A stretch of DNA of 9,285 nt from JAAFJU01 sp043764895 (GTDB taxonomy: Bacteria > Cyanobacteriota > Cyanobacteriia > Leptolyngbyales > Leptolyngbyaceae): positions 1 to 9,285 of the forward strand of contig JAYUJY010000021.1 in NCBI GenBank assembly GCA_043764895.1, in the 5' to 3' direction. A program made the translations under genes and the position numbers. Shown one piece after another: positions 1 through 6,132 of this stretch (positions are counted from its first letter, which is position 1; each line of letters starts with the position of its first letter). A model generated the notes under the pieces. The model had not been told where the DNA came from. It did no database searches and saw nothing but the letters and a program-made list of their open reading frames with translations.

Positions 1-44
1 GACTACAGATGTTGCAAGCGCACTGATCTGGAGCCTTCCATACT

Positions 45-290
45 ATGTCTCATACCGTTAAAATCTACGACACCTGCATCGGATGCACTCAATGTGTTCG
101 AGCCTGCCCTACGGACGTCCTTGAGATGGTCCCATGGGACGGCTGCCGTGCCGGTCAAATTGCGTCATCTCCTCGAACGGAAGATTGCGTTGGCTGCAAA
201 CGTTGCGAAACGGCTTGCCCAACAGACTTCCTAAGCATTCGGGTTTACCTGGGTGCTGAGACGACGCGCAGCATGGGTCTGGCGTACTAA
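45..290 (+). CDS. psaC: Photosystem I iron-sulfur center subunit VII (PsaC)
   Basis: PsaC is the stromal/cytoplasmic-side photosystem I subunit that carries the terminal clusters FA and FB and passes electrons from FX to ferredoxin or flavodoxin. The 81-residue product has the exact family length and the typical ends MSHTVKIYDT and TTRSMGLAY. Two CxxCxxCxxxCP motifs are visible: C11, C14, C17, C21 and C48, C51, C54, C58. By family knowledge C11/14/17/58 hold FB and C21/48/51/54 hold FA; the conserved extra C34 is present. Residue 35 is Arg (CRAGQ), where most PsaC proteins I recall have Lys. The ATG at 45 gives the conserved N-terminus, with a weak Shine-Dalgarno GGAG at 30-33. A strong intrinsic terminator lies about 45 bases after the stop, so it is probably monocistronic or the last gene of its transcript. 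Identification is essentially certain. Confidence 0.99.
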   Translation: MSHTVKIYDTCIGCTQCVRACPTDVLEMVPWDGCRAGQIASSPRTEDCVGCKRCETACPTDFLSIRVYLGAETTRSMGLAY

Positions 291-336
291 GAAATCCCTT
301 AATACGCATCAACTTTTCATTCATGTGGGTTCAATG

Positions 337-358
337 GGGGCACGACGCCCCTTTTTTT
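337..358 (+). terminator. Rho-independent terminator of psaC
   Basis: A perfect GC stem GGGGC (337-341) / GCCCC (347-351) encloses a 5-base loop ACGAC and runs directly into seven T (352-358). This is the canonical intrinsic terminator form, placed 46 bases after the psaC stop and reading in the same direction. Confidence 0.9.
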
Positions 359-390
359 GCGCCTATTTCAGGGTTTTTTATAAAAAATAA

Positions 391-540
391 ATGTTTAAGA
401 CCGTAAAGTTGCTTGAATCACTGACCCCGCCAAGGTCCATTTGCACAGCAATCAACTGTTACGATTGTCGGTTAAGTATCCGGAATCTAGGGGGTTATCT
501 TCATGAAAACTTTACGGAATATACGGAGTTCAGTCCATAA
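391..540 (+). CDS. Possible 49-residue small ORF, unproven
   Basis: An open frame runs from ATG 391 to TAA 538-540 between the psaC terminator and the glycosyltransferase gene. The predicted product begins MFKTVKLLESLTPPRS and ends YTEFSP. It has two cysteines close together (INCYDC), no membrane segment and no domain I recognise. No good Shine-Dalgarno sequence is visible: the upstream bases 371-390 are almost pure A/T. That A/T stretch could equally be promoter DNA, and the frame may be a chance opening in a long leader. A 10-base inverted repeat lies wholly inside it (CCGTAAAGTT at 401-410 and AACTTTACGG at 508-517). I regard coding as less likely than not. Confidence 0.2.
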   Translation: MFKTVKLLESLTPPRSICTAINCYDCRLSIRNLGGYLHENFTEYTEFSP

Positions 541-641
541 GATAGTTTAACAAGTAAAACTGTCTCTTCAGTAGGATACGTAGTAGCCCATCCACTTGTT
601 AAAGTCTCTAGTAAGTCAAAGTGAATTAGGCTTCTACCCTC

Positions 642-648
642 AGGGTGA
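642..648 (+). promoter_or_regulatory. Ribosome binding site fixing the start of the GT26-family gene
   Basis: AGGGTGA lies 4-11 bases before ATG 653, at good spacing for its AGGG core (7 bases). It favours this ATG over the in-frame TTG at 596, which would add 19 residues absent from the family and has no Shine-Dalgarno sequence. Confidence 0.6.
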
Positions 649-652
649 AATA

Positions 653-1561
653 ATGACAACAACTCGCATCGCACCCCCCATTGAGACTCAGAGCGTCATT
701 GGGCTACCTGTTACAGCCCTGCCCTTTGATGAATGTGTTGAATACATCATCCATTGGGCCTATCTACGCCTCAGTAAAGTGGTGTGTGTCGCGAATGTTC
801 ATATGTTGACAGAGGCTCGCGCAGATGCACGGTTGACGACCGTTTTGCATCAAGCCGATCTTGTAACCCCCGACGGAATGCCACTAGTGTGGATGCTGAA
901 GCTTCTTCGCAAACAGCCTCAGGACCGAGCAGCAGGGATGGATTTGCTGATTTCGATTTGCCGTGAAGCTGCGCAGGCTAGAATCCCCGTCTTTTTCGTG
1001 GGTTCTGAACAACCCGTGCTCGATCGGATGCGGTGTCGTTTGAATCGAGAATTTCCAAATTTGATCATTGGAGGGATGGAGTCATTGCCTTTTGGAGAGT
1101 TGCCGCTGCCACTCGATGAAGAGCGTCCGGTGATTGAGAAAATTAAGGCGACCCGATCGGGTGTAGTGTTTGTGTCGTTAGGCTGTCCAAAGCAGGAAAA
1201 ATGGATGGCGGATCATCGCGGTGAGATTCCAGCGGTGATGGTGGGCATTGGGGGCGTGTTTCCGATTTATGCCGGGATTTTGAGCCATGCGCCGCGTTTT
1301 ATGAGGGAGGCTGGGCTAGAGTGGTTGTATCGGTTGGTCCAAGAACCTGGGCGGCTGTGGATGCGCTATGCCCGAACGATTCCACCGTTTGTGTGGATGG
1401 CGGCTGAGCAGATTTTGGCGAGTCGGGGAGGGCGGAAAATGCGGGGTTCTCGTTCAAGGGTGCAGACGGTGCCGTTAATGGATCCCGGTTTTTTGAACAA
1501 TCGAGCTAAAGACCGAGTTAAAGAAGGCTCTGATAAATTGACATCAGCCGATCGTAGTTAA
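653..1561 (+). CDS. WecG/TagA/CpsF-family glycosyltransferase (GT26)
   Basis: The family transfers a sugar such as N-acetylmannosamine, N-acetylmannosaminuronic acid or glucose from a nucleotide donor to a polyprenol-linked acceptor at the inner face of the membrane, in wall-polymer, capsule or exopolysaccharide synthesis. From ATG 653 the product has 302 residues. Family landmarks are the NVHMLTEA block (48-55), TPDGMP (72-77) with the conserved Asp74, SLGCPKQEKW (about 175-184), the GIGGVFPIYAG segment and the signature LEWLYRLVQEPGRLWMRY (222-239). A poorly conserved basic/polar tail of about 45 residues follows, longer than usual for the family. The start is supported by AGGGTGA upstream. 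The last 44 bases overlap the 3' end of the opposing GT4 gene. Donor and acceptor cannot be told from sequence; an exopolysaccharide role is inferred from the neighbouring glycosyltransferase. Confidence 0.93.
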   Translation: MTTTRIAPPIETQSVIGLPVTALPFDECVEYIIHWAYLRLSKVVCVANVHMLTEARADARLTTVLHQADLVTPDGMPLVWMLKLLRKQPQDRAAGMDLLISICREAAQARIPVFFVGSEQPVLDRMRCRLNREFPNLIIGGMESLPFGELPLPLDEERPVIEKIKATRSGVVFVSLGCPKQEKWMADHRGEIPAVMVGIGGVFPIYAGILSHAPRFMREAGLEWLYRLVQEPGRLWMRYARTIPPFVWMAAEQILASRGGRKMRGSRSRVQTVPLMDPGFLNNRAKDRVKEGSDKLTSADRS

Positions 1562-2684
1562 GGGATCCGGTGTAATGGCTTTGGTAAACCTGGCTGGCGT
1601 TGCGAGAGAGCGAGTTGAGGTCACTAGAGAGGGCCGATCGTAGGGTTTTCAGCAGGTCTGAGCTGGACTGCGGGATGAAGTGAAAGCCCGTGATACCCGG
1701 ATTAACAATTTCGGCCATGCTGCCTAGGTTCGGGACAATGGCTGGGAGTCCGCAGGCAAAAGCTTCAGCTAAGGTGAGCGGAAAGCCTTCATACCAGATA
1801 GACGGGAACACCAGTACTTGGGCACGCTGCATCAGGTTTAGGACTTGGGGTCTATCTTGACGACCGAGGAAAATAATACGATCGCTCATGCCTGCTGCTG
1901 CGACTTGCTGTATGAGCTGATCCTTCAAGGGTCCATCGCCAACTAGTTTTAGACTGGGGAGATGGAGATCCTGGGTATAGGCATCGATGAGCAATCCGGC
2001 TCCTTTTTCTTCCGCAAGACGACCGACGAAGAGGACGAAGTTTTCACGCGGTAGAATCACCGATCGGGTTGGCATATCAATGAAGTTGGATTTGACGTGT
2101 ATTTTGTGGGCGGGCAATCCACCTTGAATCAGCTTTTGCTTTTGGAAATCGGTGAGGGCGATGTAAGCCGAAATTTGATTGCGCCAGGTACCCCGCGCTG
2201 AGTGAAGCGCCAGCATCGCCGACACAACCGCCGTTTGCGATCGGGAGCCTCGGTAACAGCCCGATCGAATGCCTTGGAGGGCAAACGGTTTGCCGACGCA
2301 GACTTCGCAGAGTTGGTTATCGCGGAAGAGCATAGCTTTGGGGCAAATCAGTCGGTAGTTATGGAGAGTCTGGACGACGGGGATGTCGCAGCGCTGACAG
2401 GCGTCGTAGATGGAGGGGGAAAGCAGCGGGAAAAAATTATGGACGTGAACAATATCCGGGCGGAACGTCTGAATGGTCGCCTGAACCTGTTGTTTTGCTT
2501 TGCGGGAGTAGATTGCTCCGATCGCCGCTCCTAGTTTGGCCCTTATCCCGGTGATGCGATCGTTTGTGACTTCGAGTAATTGGACCGTATGGCCGTTTTG
2601 GGTCAGCAGGGTATTTTCCGCTTGGACGACGCCTTCTTCTCCACCGATGATTTGGTAGCGATTGTGGAGTTGGAGGATTTTCAT
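1518..2684 (-). CDS. GT4-family glycosyltransferase (GT-B fold)
   Basis: A 388-residue retaining glycosyltransferase of family 4, probably cytoplasmic or peripheral on the membrane, adding a sugar during polysaccharide or glycolipid assembly. The N-terminal acceptor domain opens with MKILQLHNRYQIIGGEEGVV, typical of the family's 'HNxYQ..GGE' subgroup, followed by VHVHNFFPLLSP (79-90) and QTLHNYRL (about 105-112). A cysteine-rich stretch (C114, C126, C129, C143 in ICPK...CEVC...GCYRGS) is characteristic of this subgroup. The C-terminal donor domain has VGRLAEEKG (220-228) and the E-x7-E motif E309-G-F-P-L-T-L-A-E317, then GITGFHF. The ATG at 2684 gives a complete N-terminus, though no clear Shine-Dalgarno sequence is seen. 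It converges on and overlaps the WecG-family gene by 44 bases and diverges from the MAPEG gene 43 bases away. Substrate unknown. Confidence 0.93.
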   Translation of the reverse strand: MKILQLHNRYQIIGGEEGVVQAENTLLTQNGHTVQLLEVTNDRITGIRAKLGAAIGAIYSRKAKQQVQATIQTFRPDIVHVHNFFPLLSPSIYDACQRCDIPVVQTLHNYRLICPKAMLFRDNQLCEVCVGKPFALQGIRSGCYRGSRSQTAVVSAMLALHSARGTWRNQISAYIALTDFQKQKLIQGGLPAHKIHVKSNFIDMPTRSVILPRENFVLFVGRLAEEKGAGLLIDAYTQDLHLPSLKLVGDGPLKDQLIQQVAAAGMSDRIIFLGRQDRPQVLNLMQRAQVLVFPSIWYEGFPLTLAEAFACGLPAIVPNLGSMAEIVNPGITGFHFIPQSSSDLLKTLRSALSSDLNSLSRNASQVYQSHYTGSLNYDRLMSIYQSLL

Positions 2685-2727
2685 TGGTATAGTTTAAACG
2701 CTGAATCGATCGGGAGTAAGAAAGGCA
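2685..2727. promoter_or_regulatory. Compact divergent promoter region (GT4 / MAPEG)
   Basis: Only 43 bases separate the start codons of the two divergent genes. The interval contains the A/T-rich element TATAGTTTAAAC (2688-2699), a CGATCG at 2707-2712 and the probable MAPEG ribosome site GGGAG (2712-2716). If both genes start transcription here, their promoter elements must overlap or extend into the opposite coding region. No exact -35/-10 pair can be assigned. Confidence 0.4.
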
Positions 2728-3135
2728 ATGTCAAACCTATTGAACTGGGTCATGTTGATCACAGTTTTAGCCCTAATCCTGTTTTTTGTGGTCACCATTA
2801 ATGTCGGGCGAGCACGGGTTAAGTCTGGAATCAAAGCCCCTCAAATGTCGGGCGATCCGGAGTTTGAGCGGGCGGTGAGAGTTCAACAAAATACGTTGGA
2901 ACAGTTGGTGTTGTTTTTACCCGCGCTGTGGATTTTCGCGATCGTCGTTAGTCCCGTTTATGCCGCTGGGTTGGGCGGTGTGTGGATTGTAGGACGAATT
3001 TTGTATGCGTGGGGCTATTACCAAGCGGCGGAAAAACGTGGTCCTGGGTTTGGGGTGAGTACTTTGGCCACGATCGTCTTGATTCTTGGCTCCTTAATTG
3101 GCGTAGTTTCGCAACTAGTCAAGTCCCCAGGTTAG
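2728..3135 (+). CDS. MAPEG-family integral membrane protein
   Basis: MAPEG proteins (membrane-associated proteins in eicosanoid and glutathione metabolism) are small four-helix membrane proteins; characterised members include microsomal glutathione transferases. This 135-residue product has the expected size and about four hydrophobic segments (roughly 6-24, 57-75, 79-97 and 107-130). The family signature R-x3-N-x2-E appears as R51-VQQ-N55-TL-E58, and the second conserved block GRILYAWGYYQAAEKRGPGF (89-108) is intact. The ATG at 2728 has GGGAG at 2712-2716, 11 bases upstream. It is divergent from the GT4 gene with only 43 bases between start codons, so the promoters must overlap. The bacterial function is not predictable: glutathione-dependent detoxification or peroxide handling is possible from the family, but nothing nearby supports a particular substrate. 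Confidence 0.92.
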   Translation: MSNLLNWVMLITVLALILFFVVTINVGRARVKSGIKAPQMSGDPEFERAVRVQQNTLEQLVLFLPALWIFAIVVSPVYAAGLGGVWIVGRILYAWGYYQAAEKRGPGFGVSTLATIVLILGSLIGVVSQLVKSPG

Positions 3136-3386
3136 GAATAAGGATTGAATACGATCCGTAACTAGTCGTCTGCGGCTTAAACAATCCAGCGATTTATTTC
3201 TTCCTCGTTGGGTTGGGGGCACGGTGAGCCATGCCCCTACAATTTCTGGAACCCGGATCTATGTAGGGGCATGGCCATGCCGTGCCCCCAACTAACGGGA
3301 TATGCCTAACGGGTTAGGTTCGTGTAGCTGCGATCTCAATCGCCATAGTATCGCCCATGCCAGATTCGTAGCCACCCCTGACTACA
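3136..3386. other. Intergenic region between convergent genes
   Basis: About 250 bases between the MAPEG stop and the GlsB-like stop. Apart from the long inverted repeat (3212-3292), I see a short palindrome CCTAACGGGTTAGG (3306-3319) and a direct repeat CTAACGGG (3292-3299 and 3307-3314) next to it. I find no ORF with plausible coding signals, no RNA gene and no T-tailed terminator; the inverted repeat is the only strong candidate for ending either transcript. Confidence 0.5.
3212..3292. repeat. MITE-like long inverted repeat, copy 1
   Basis: Arms at 3212-3241 (30 bases) and 3262-3292 (31 bases) are inverted copies that match throughout except for an inner block of 6-7 bases: TGAGCC in the left arm and CATGGCC (read inverted) in the right. 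Outer ends read GTTGGGGGCACGG and inner ends ATGCCCCTACA. The spacer is about 20 bases and contains TCTGGAACCC, the reverse complement of a spacer core in the copy at 6035-6129. Similarity to copy 2 continues past the right arm (CTAACGGG at 3292-3299, the inverse of CCCGTTAG at 6028-6035). It lies between the convergent MAPEG and GlsB-like genes. RNA from it would form a very stable hairpin, but no T-run follows. There is no coding capacity, so any transposition would need a transposase supplied elsewhere. Confidence 0.85.
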
Positions 3387-3641
3387 TCAAGCCCGACCGC
3401 GTTGAATAAGATGCAAAACGGACAACAGTACAACGGCACCGACAAAGGCAGTAAAGATGGTTCCAGCAAGTCCAGGGAACGGTGAGGCGAGTCCTATTTG
3501 TCCAAAAAGCCAACTGCCCACAAAAGATCCAACAATGCCTACAACTATATCTCCAAGAATCCCGTACCCGATTCCGCCAGCTACGACACTGGATAGTATT
3601 CCTGCAATAAGACCGACAATTAGCCAAGTAAGAAGATCCAT
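3387..3641 (-). CDS. GlsB/YeaQ/YmgE-family small membrane protein
   Basis: An 84-residue, glycine-rich, very hydrophobic protein of the family once called transglycosylase-associated. No enzymatic activity is established for the family; members are linked mainly to stress and stationary phase. From the ATG at 3641 there are three membrane segments (about 3-21, 29-48 and 58-78), with the family pattern GLIAGILSS followed by GGIGYGILGDIVVGIVGSFVG and a short basic end QRGRA. This start is chosen over an upstream in-frame ATG at 3704 because GGAGG (3646-3650 on the minus strand) sits 4 bases before it and the length matches the family. It lies 78 bases downstream of the secreted-protein gene on the same strand and may share its transcript. 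Its 3' end faces the inverted-repeat element. Confidence 0.88.
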   Translation of the reverse strand: MDLLTWLIVGLIAGILSSVVAGGIGYGILGDIVVGIVGSFVGSWLFGQIGLASPFPGLAGTIFTAFVGAVVLLSVLHLIQRGRA

Positions 3642-3645
3642 CTTT

Positions 3646-3650
3646 CCTCC
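3646..3650 (-). promoter_or_regulatory. Strong ribosome binding site of the GlsB-like gene
   Basis: On the minus strand GGAGG precedes AAAG and then the ATG at 3641. It is the best Shine-Dalgarno match in the window and rejects the longer reading that would add 21 residues at the N-terminus. Confidence 0.8.
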
Positions 3651-3719
3651 AAAGGGAATTGATTCAGAATACATGTAAAACAATGCAATTGCACTACCCG
3701 CCATAGTAATGAGGGCAAT

Positions 3720-4178
3720 CTATTCTTCAGTTACCCGCAGCGTGTAGCCGATCGACTGATTCTTCCCTTGCGTCCCAACCCAAACGCGATAGTCTCCTGC
3801 CTGCCATTGACCATCAAGTCCGGCGTTCTTGCCCTGGAAATCATCATTACACCAGGTTCCGCCCGGTCCTTTTACCACAAGGGTTGAATCGGTGCCGCTT
3901 TTTACCAGCACCGTCAAATCTTTAAACCCAGCATTCAACCGCAACACATGATTGGGCTGGCTCCCGGTAAACCCGACACAGCCCCCTGTCGCAGTCTCCG
4001 ATCGACCTGCAATCGCCCGCACGGCAGTGTCTCCGCCTGCGGTTCCCTTGAGTTCGACGGACCCAAAGCCGGGATTGAGCGCATTGGCTTGGGCGGCGGT
4101 GGCGGACAAAGACAACGATAGAGCACTGAGGGTGACGATCAGAGCAGACTTCAGAGGTTGAGAAAAAATAGATGTCAT
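3720..4178 (-). CDS. Secreted hypothetical protein, pre-peptidase-like beta domain
   Basis: A 152-residue protein with a clear Sec signal peptide: MTSIFSQPLK, a hydrophobic core (about 11-28) and a likely cut after ATAAQA (residue 31). The mature part of about 120 residues is rich in G, T, V and D. It has alternating hydrophobic stretches (HVLRLNAGFKDLTVLV, DSTLVVKGPGGTWCNDD, AGDYRVWVG, YTLRVTE) that suggest a beta sandwich. The order 'hydrophobic strand, D-x-TLVV-GPGG, CNDD, W-x-AGDYRVWVG' resembles pre-peptidase C-terminal (PPC-like) domains; that is resemblance, not firm assignment. Two cysteines, C67 and C110, could form a disulfide outside the cytoplasm. No catalytic motif is visible. 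The ATG at 4178 lacks a good Shine-Dalgarno sequence but gives an ideal signal peptide. It is divergent from the exported hydrolase and upstream of the GlsB-like gene. Confidence 0.85.
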   Translation of the reverse strand: MTSIFSQPLKSALIVTLSALSLSLSATAAQANALNPGFGSVELKGTAGGDTAVRAIAGRSETATGGCVGFTGSQPNHVLRLNAGFKDLTVLVKSGTDSTLVVKGPGGTWCNDDFQGKNAGLDGQWQAGDYRVWVGTQGKNQSIGYTLRVTEE

Positions 4179-4236
4179 AGGGAATTGCCGTTCAATGCGC
4201 TTAGGGTAATGTGAGGATTTTGATTTAGACTTTAGA

Positions 4237-4245
4237 TGCTATAAG
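4237..4245 (+). promoter_or_regulatory. Candidate extended -10 promoter for the hydrolase gene
   Basis: TGCTATAAG matches the extended -10 form TGnTATAAT with one mismatch, about 45 bases before ATG 4290. No -35 hexamer at normal spacing is obvious, which fits an extended -10 promoter. The element TTAGACTTTAG (4225-4235), which recurs upstream of gnd, lies directly before it where an activator or repressor could bind. Confidence 0.35.
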
Positions 4246-4289
4246 ACTCGTGGGGATTTAAAAAAGTTCCCTTGAAATACCGGATTCCC

Positions 4290-6008
4290 ATGACCCGATC
4301 GCACCCCATGCTCCGACGCCTCACCCAACGCCTTACCTTCATTGCCGCTCCTGCAATTATTGCTCTAGTGGCGGCCCTGCCTGCGCGATCGGCGGAACGG
4401 GTCTACTTAACCTATGGACTGCTGGAGCGATCGGTGAGCTTTGAGGGGTTGCGGCAGTACGCGGAGACGGGAGAACTCGACGATGATCTCTTTGTGTATA
4501 CGGGCTACGTCACGCCAGAACAACGTCAGCAACTGCGATCGATTTTGCAAAGTAAGGCGGACGTCGATGCCGTTTCAATTTCTCAGTTTCTCTACAGCCC
4601 TCAAGGCGAGCTGCTGCTAAAGCGGTTGGGGCAAGTGATTCAGCCGGAAGCTCGAACAGAAGGCGGCGTGGCCATTCGGGCAGCGCTAATCTTGGCCGCA
4701 GCAGACAAACAAAAAGGTCTTACCCCGCTCAACGTTATTGCCAAATTTCCCACCCGTGGCATTCGCATTGATCTTCAATCCACGTTACGGGTCGCGGGAG
4801 AACTCCAACGCATCGTCACCGAAACCCAAAAATATGTCGCCGCCGTTACGGACGAAGCCGATCGCGAAATCACACCCCTGCCCAACACCCGCGTCGCCCT
4901 AGACTTAGCCATTAGAGGACGCATCCCCTTCGATCGCACCAGCGTGACCCTCACCGACGACCTTCGACTGAATCAAACCGGAGTGGTCACCCCCAGAACC
5001 TTCCCAGTCGATATCTATCGGCCTCGTACCCTGAGTCAAGCCAAGGTCCCGGTTGTTGTGATTTCCCATGGCGTCGGTAGCGATCGCAGCACCTTCCGCT
5101 ATCTAGCGACTCACTTAGCCAGCCATGGATTTGCGGTGTTTGTCCCAGAGCATCCCGGCAGCAGCGCCAAACAAATTACGTCCCTTTTGCGGGGGATTGC
5201 CCAGGAAGTGGCCGAACCGAGTGAATTTGTCGATCGGCCTTTAGATATCCGCTACTTGTTGGATACCTTTTCTCAGGACAAACGCTACCAGAATCTTGAT
5301 TTCAAACGCGTAGGCGTCGTTGGACAATCCTTCGGAGGCTATACGGCCCTCACCCTCGCAGGCGCATCCTTAAACTTTGATAATCTCGCGAAGGAATGCA
5401 CTGAAGAACGGCTTCTTAACACCTTTAATGTATCCCTAACGCTTCAATGTCGGGCGACCCAGCTAGACCCCCGCAACTACGAACTCGCTGACCCTCGCAT
5501 TGCCGCAACGATCGCCATAAATCCCTTTAGCAGCGCCGTCCATGGCCAAACCAGCATCGAACAAATAACAACGCCCACGATGATCGTATCAGGGGGATCG
5601 GACACGGTAGCGCCCGCTGTAGCAGAACAAGTTCTCCCCTTTACCTGGCTCAAAATGCGCGATCGGTACTTGGTCATGCTCGATCAGGGGAGCCACTTTT
5701 CCTTCCTCGAAGAGCCACCTCCGGGCAGCGACTCCATTCCCGTTCCTCCTGAAATCGTTGGTCCCAGTCCCGCTCAAGCCAGACGCTATATGAGTTCCAT
5801 TGGATTAGCTTTTTTCCGAACTTATCTAGCGGATCAAGTAGGCTTTAAGTCTTTTCTAACAGCGAGCTATGCCAAAAGTATTTCCGATCCAAAGCTTCCG
5901 ATTATCCTGATCACCCAGTTTGATCCCAAGTCTGCGGGTTCGCTAAAACCAAAACCGATCGTGCCAAAACCGATCGTCGTTCCCGTGACCCCGCAGCAGC
6001 AGCCCTAG
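4290..6008 (+). CDS. Exported alpha/beta hydrolase with DUF1400 domain
   Basis: A 572-residue protein from ATG 4290 (an in-frame TTG at 4272 and ATG at 4308 are alternatives; none has a good Shine-Dalgarno). It begins with basic residues and a hydrophobic signal segment ending near LPARSA, so it is exported or membrane-anchored. The next ~120 residues (ERVYLTYGLLERSVS onward) match DUF1400, a cyanobacterial domain found before hydrolases. The alpha/beta-hydrolase fold follows: VVVISHGVGS (oxyanion loop, His260-Gly261), nucleophile elbow GQSFGG with Ser347, the likely acid Asp438 in SGGSDT and His469 in DQGSHF. Together they form a complete Ser-Asp-His triad in lipase/PAF-acetylhydrolase-like order. 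Two cysteines (370, 387) in the insert after the elbow may pair. The C-terminus is a Pro/Lys-rich tail ending in QQQP, partly built from a tandem 15-base duplication. Likely an esterase or lipase; substrate unknown. Confidence 0.93.
   Translation: MTRSHPMLRRLTQRLTFIAAPAIIALVAALPARSAERVYLTYGLLERSVSFEGLRQYAETGELDDDLFVYTGYVTPEQRQQLRSILQSKADVDAVSISQFLYSPQGELLLKRLGQVIQPEARTEGGVAIRAALILAAADKQKGLTPLNVIAKFPTRGIRIDLQSTLRVAGELQRIVTETQKYVAAVTDEADREITPLPNTRVALDLAIRGRIPFDRTSVTLTDDLRLNQTGVVTPRTFPVDIYRPRTLSQAKVPVVVISHGVGSDRSTFRYLATHLASHGFAVFVPEHPGSSAKQITSLLRGIAQEVAEPSEFVDRPLDIRYLLDTFSQDKRYQNLDFKRVGVVGQSFGGYTALTLAGASLNFDNLAKECTEERLLNTFNVSLTLQCRATQLDPRNYELADPRIAATIAINPFSSAVHGQTSIEQITTPTMIVSGGSDTVAPAVAEQVLPFTWLKMRDRYLVMLDQGSHFSFLEEPPPGSDSIPVPPEIVGPSPAQARRYMSSIGLAFFRTYLADQVGFKSFLTASYAKSISDPKLPIILITQFDPKSAGSLKPKPIVPKPIVVPVTPQQQP
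5949..5978 (+). repeat. Tandem 15-base duplication in the hydrolase tail
   Basis: Two adjacent units (5949-5963 and 5964-5978) of CCAAAACCGATCGTG/C differ only at the last base. They are in frame and encode PKPIV twice. Each unit carries a CGATCG, so the duplication also duplicated a HIP1 core. It lies in the low-complexity C-terminal tail, outside the catalytic fold. Confidence 0.85.
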
Positions 6009-6034
6009 ATAATTTCTGTGGGAATAACCCGTTA

Positions 6035-6129
6035 GGTTTGGGGCACGGCGAGCCATGCCCCTACAGATATGGGTTCCAGAGACCGTATTCCAGAGGCTGT
6101 AGGGGCATGGCCATGCCGTGCCCCAAACC
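6035..6129. repeat. MITE-like long inverted repeat, copy 2
   Basis: Arms at 6035-6066 and 6097-6129 are inverted copies (outer end GGTTTGGGGCACGG, inner end ATGCCCCTACAG) that differ only in an inner block: GAGCC in the left arm, ATGGCC in the right read inverted. The 30-base spacer holds GGGTTCCAGA, found inverted in copy 1, and a direct repeat TTCCAGAG at 6074-6081 and 6088-6095. The right arm ends three bases before the ycf66 stop codon, and the left arm starts 26 bases after the hydrolase stop. Like copy 1 it lies between convergent genes, has no ORF, and would form a stable hairpin in RNA from either strand. Confidence 0.88.
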
Positions 6130-6132
6130 CGA

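Noticed and set aside
109..324. Minus-strand open frame across psaC
   Set aside because: It is the antisense shadow of a highly conserved gene and has no Shine-Dalgarno sequence or recognisable motif.
596..652. TTG start 19 codons upstream for the GT26-family glycosyltransferase
   Set aside because: No ribosome site precedes it, and the ATG at 653 has AGGGTGA at good spacing and gives a family-like N-terminus.
2202..2534. Plus-strand 110-residue frame inside the GT4 gene
   Set aside because: It is antisense to conserved GT4 motifs and its composition has no family resemblance.
3212..3292. CRISPR or phage attachment site reading of the inverted repeat
   Set aside because: There are only two inverted arms, no regularly spaced direct repeats, no cas genes, and no integrase or tRNA nearby.
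3642..3704. N-terminal extension of the GlsB-like protein
   Set aside because: The strong GGAGG lies inside it, just before the internal ATG, and the family starts at the first membrane helix.
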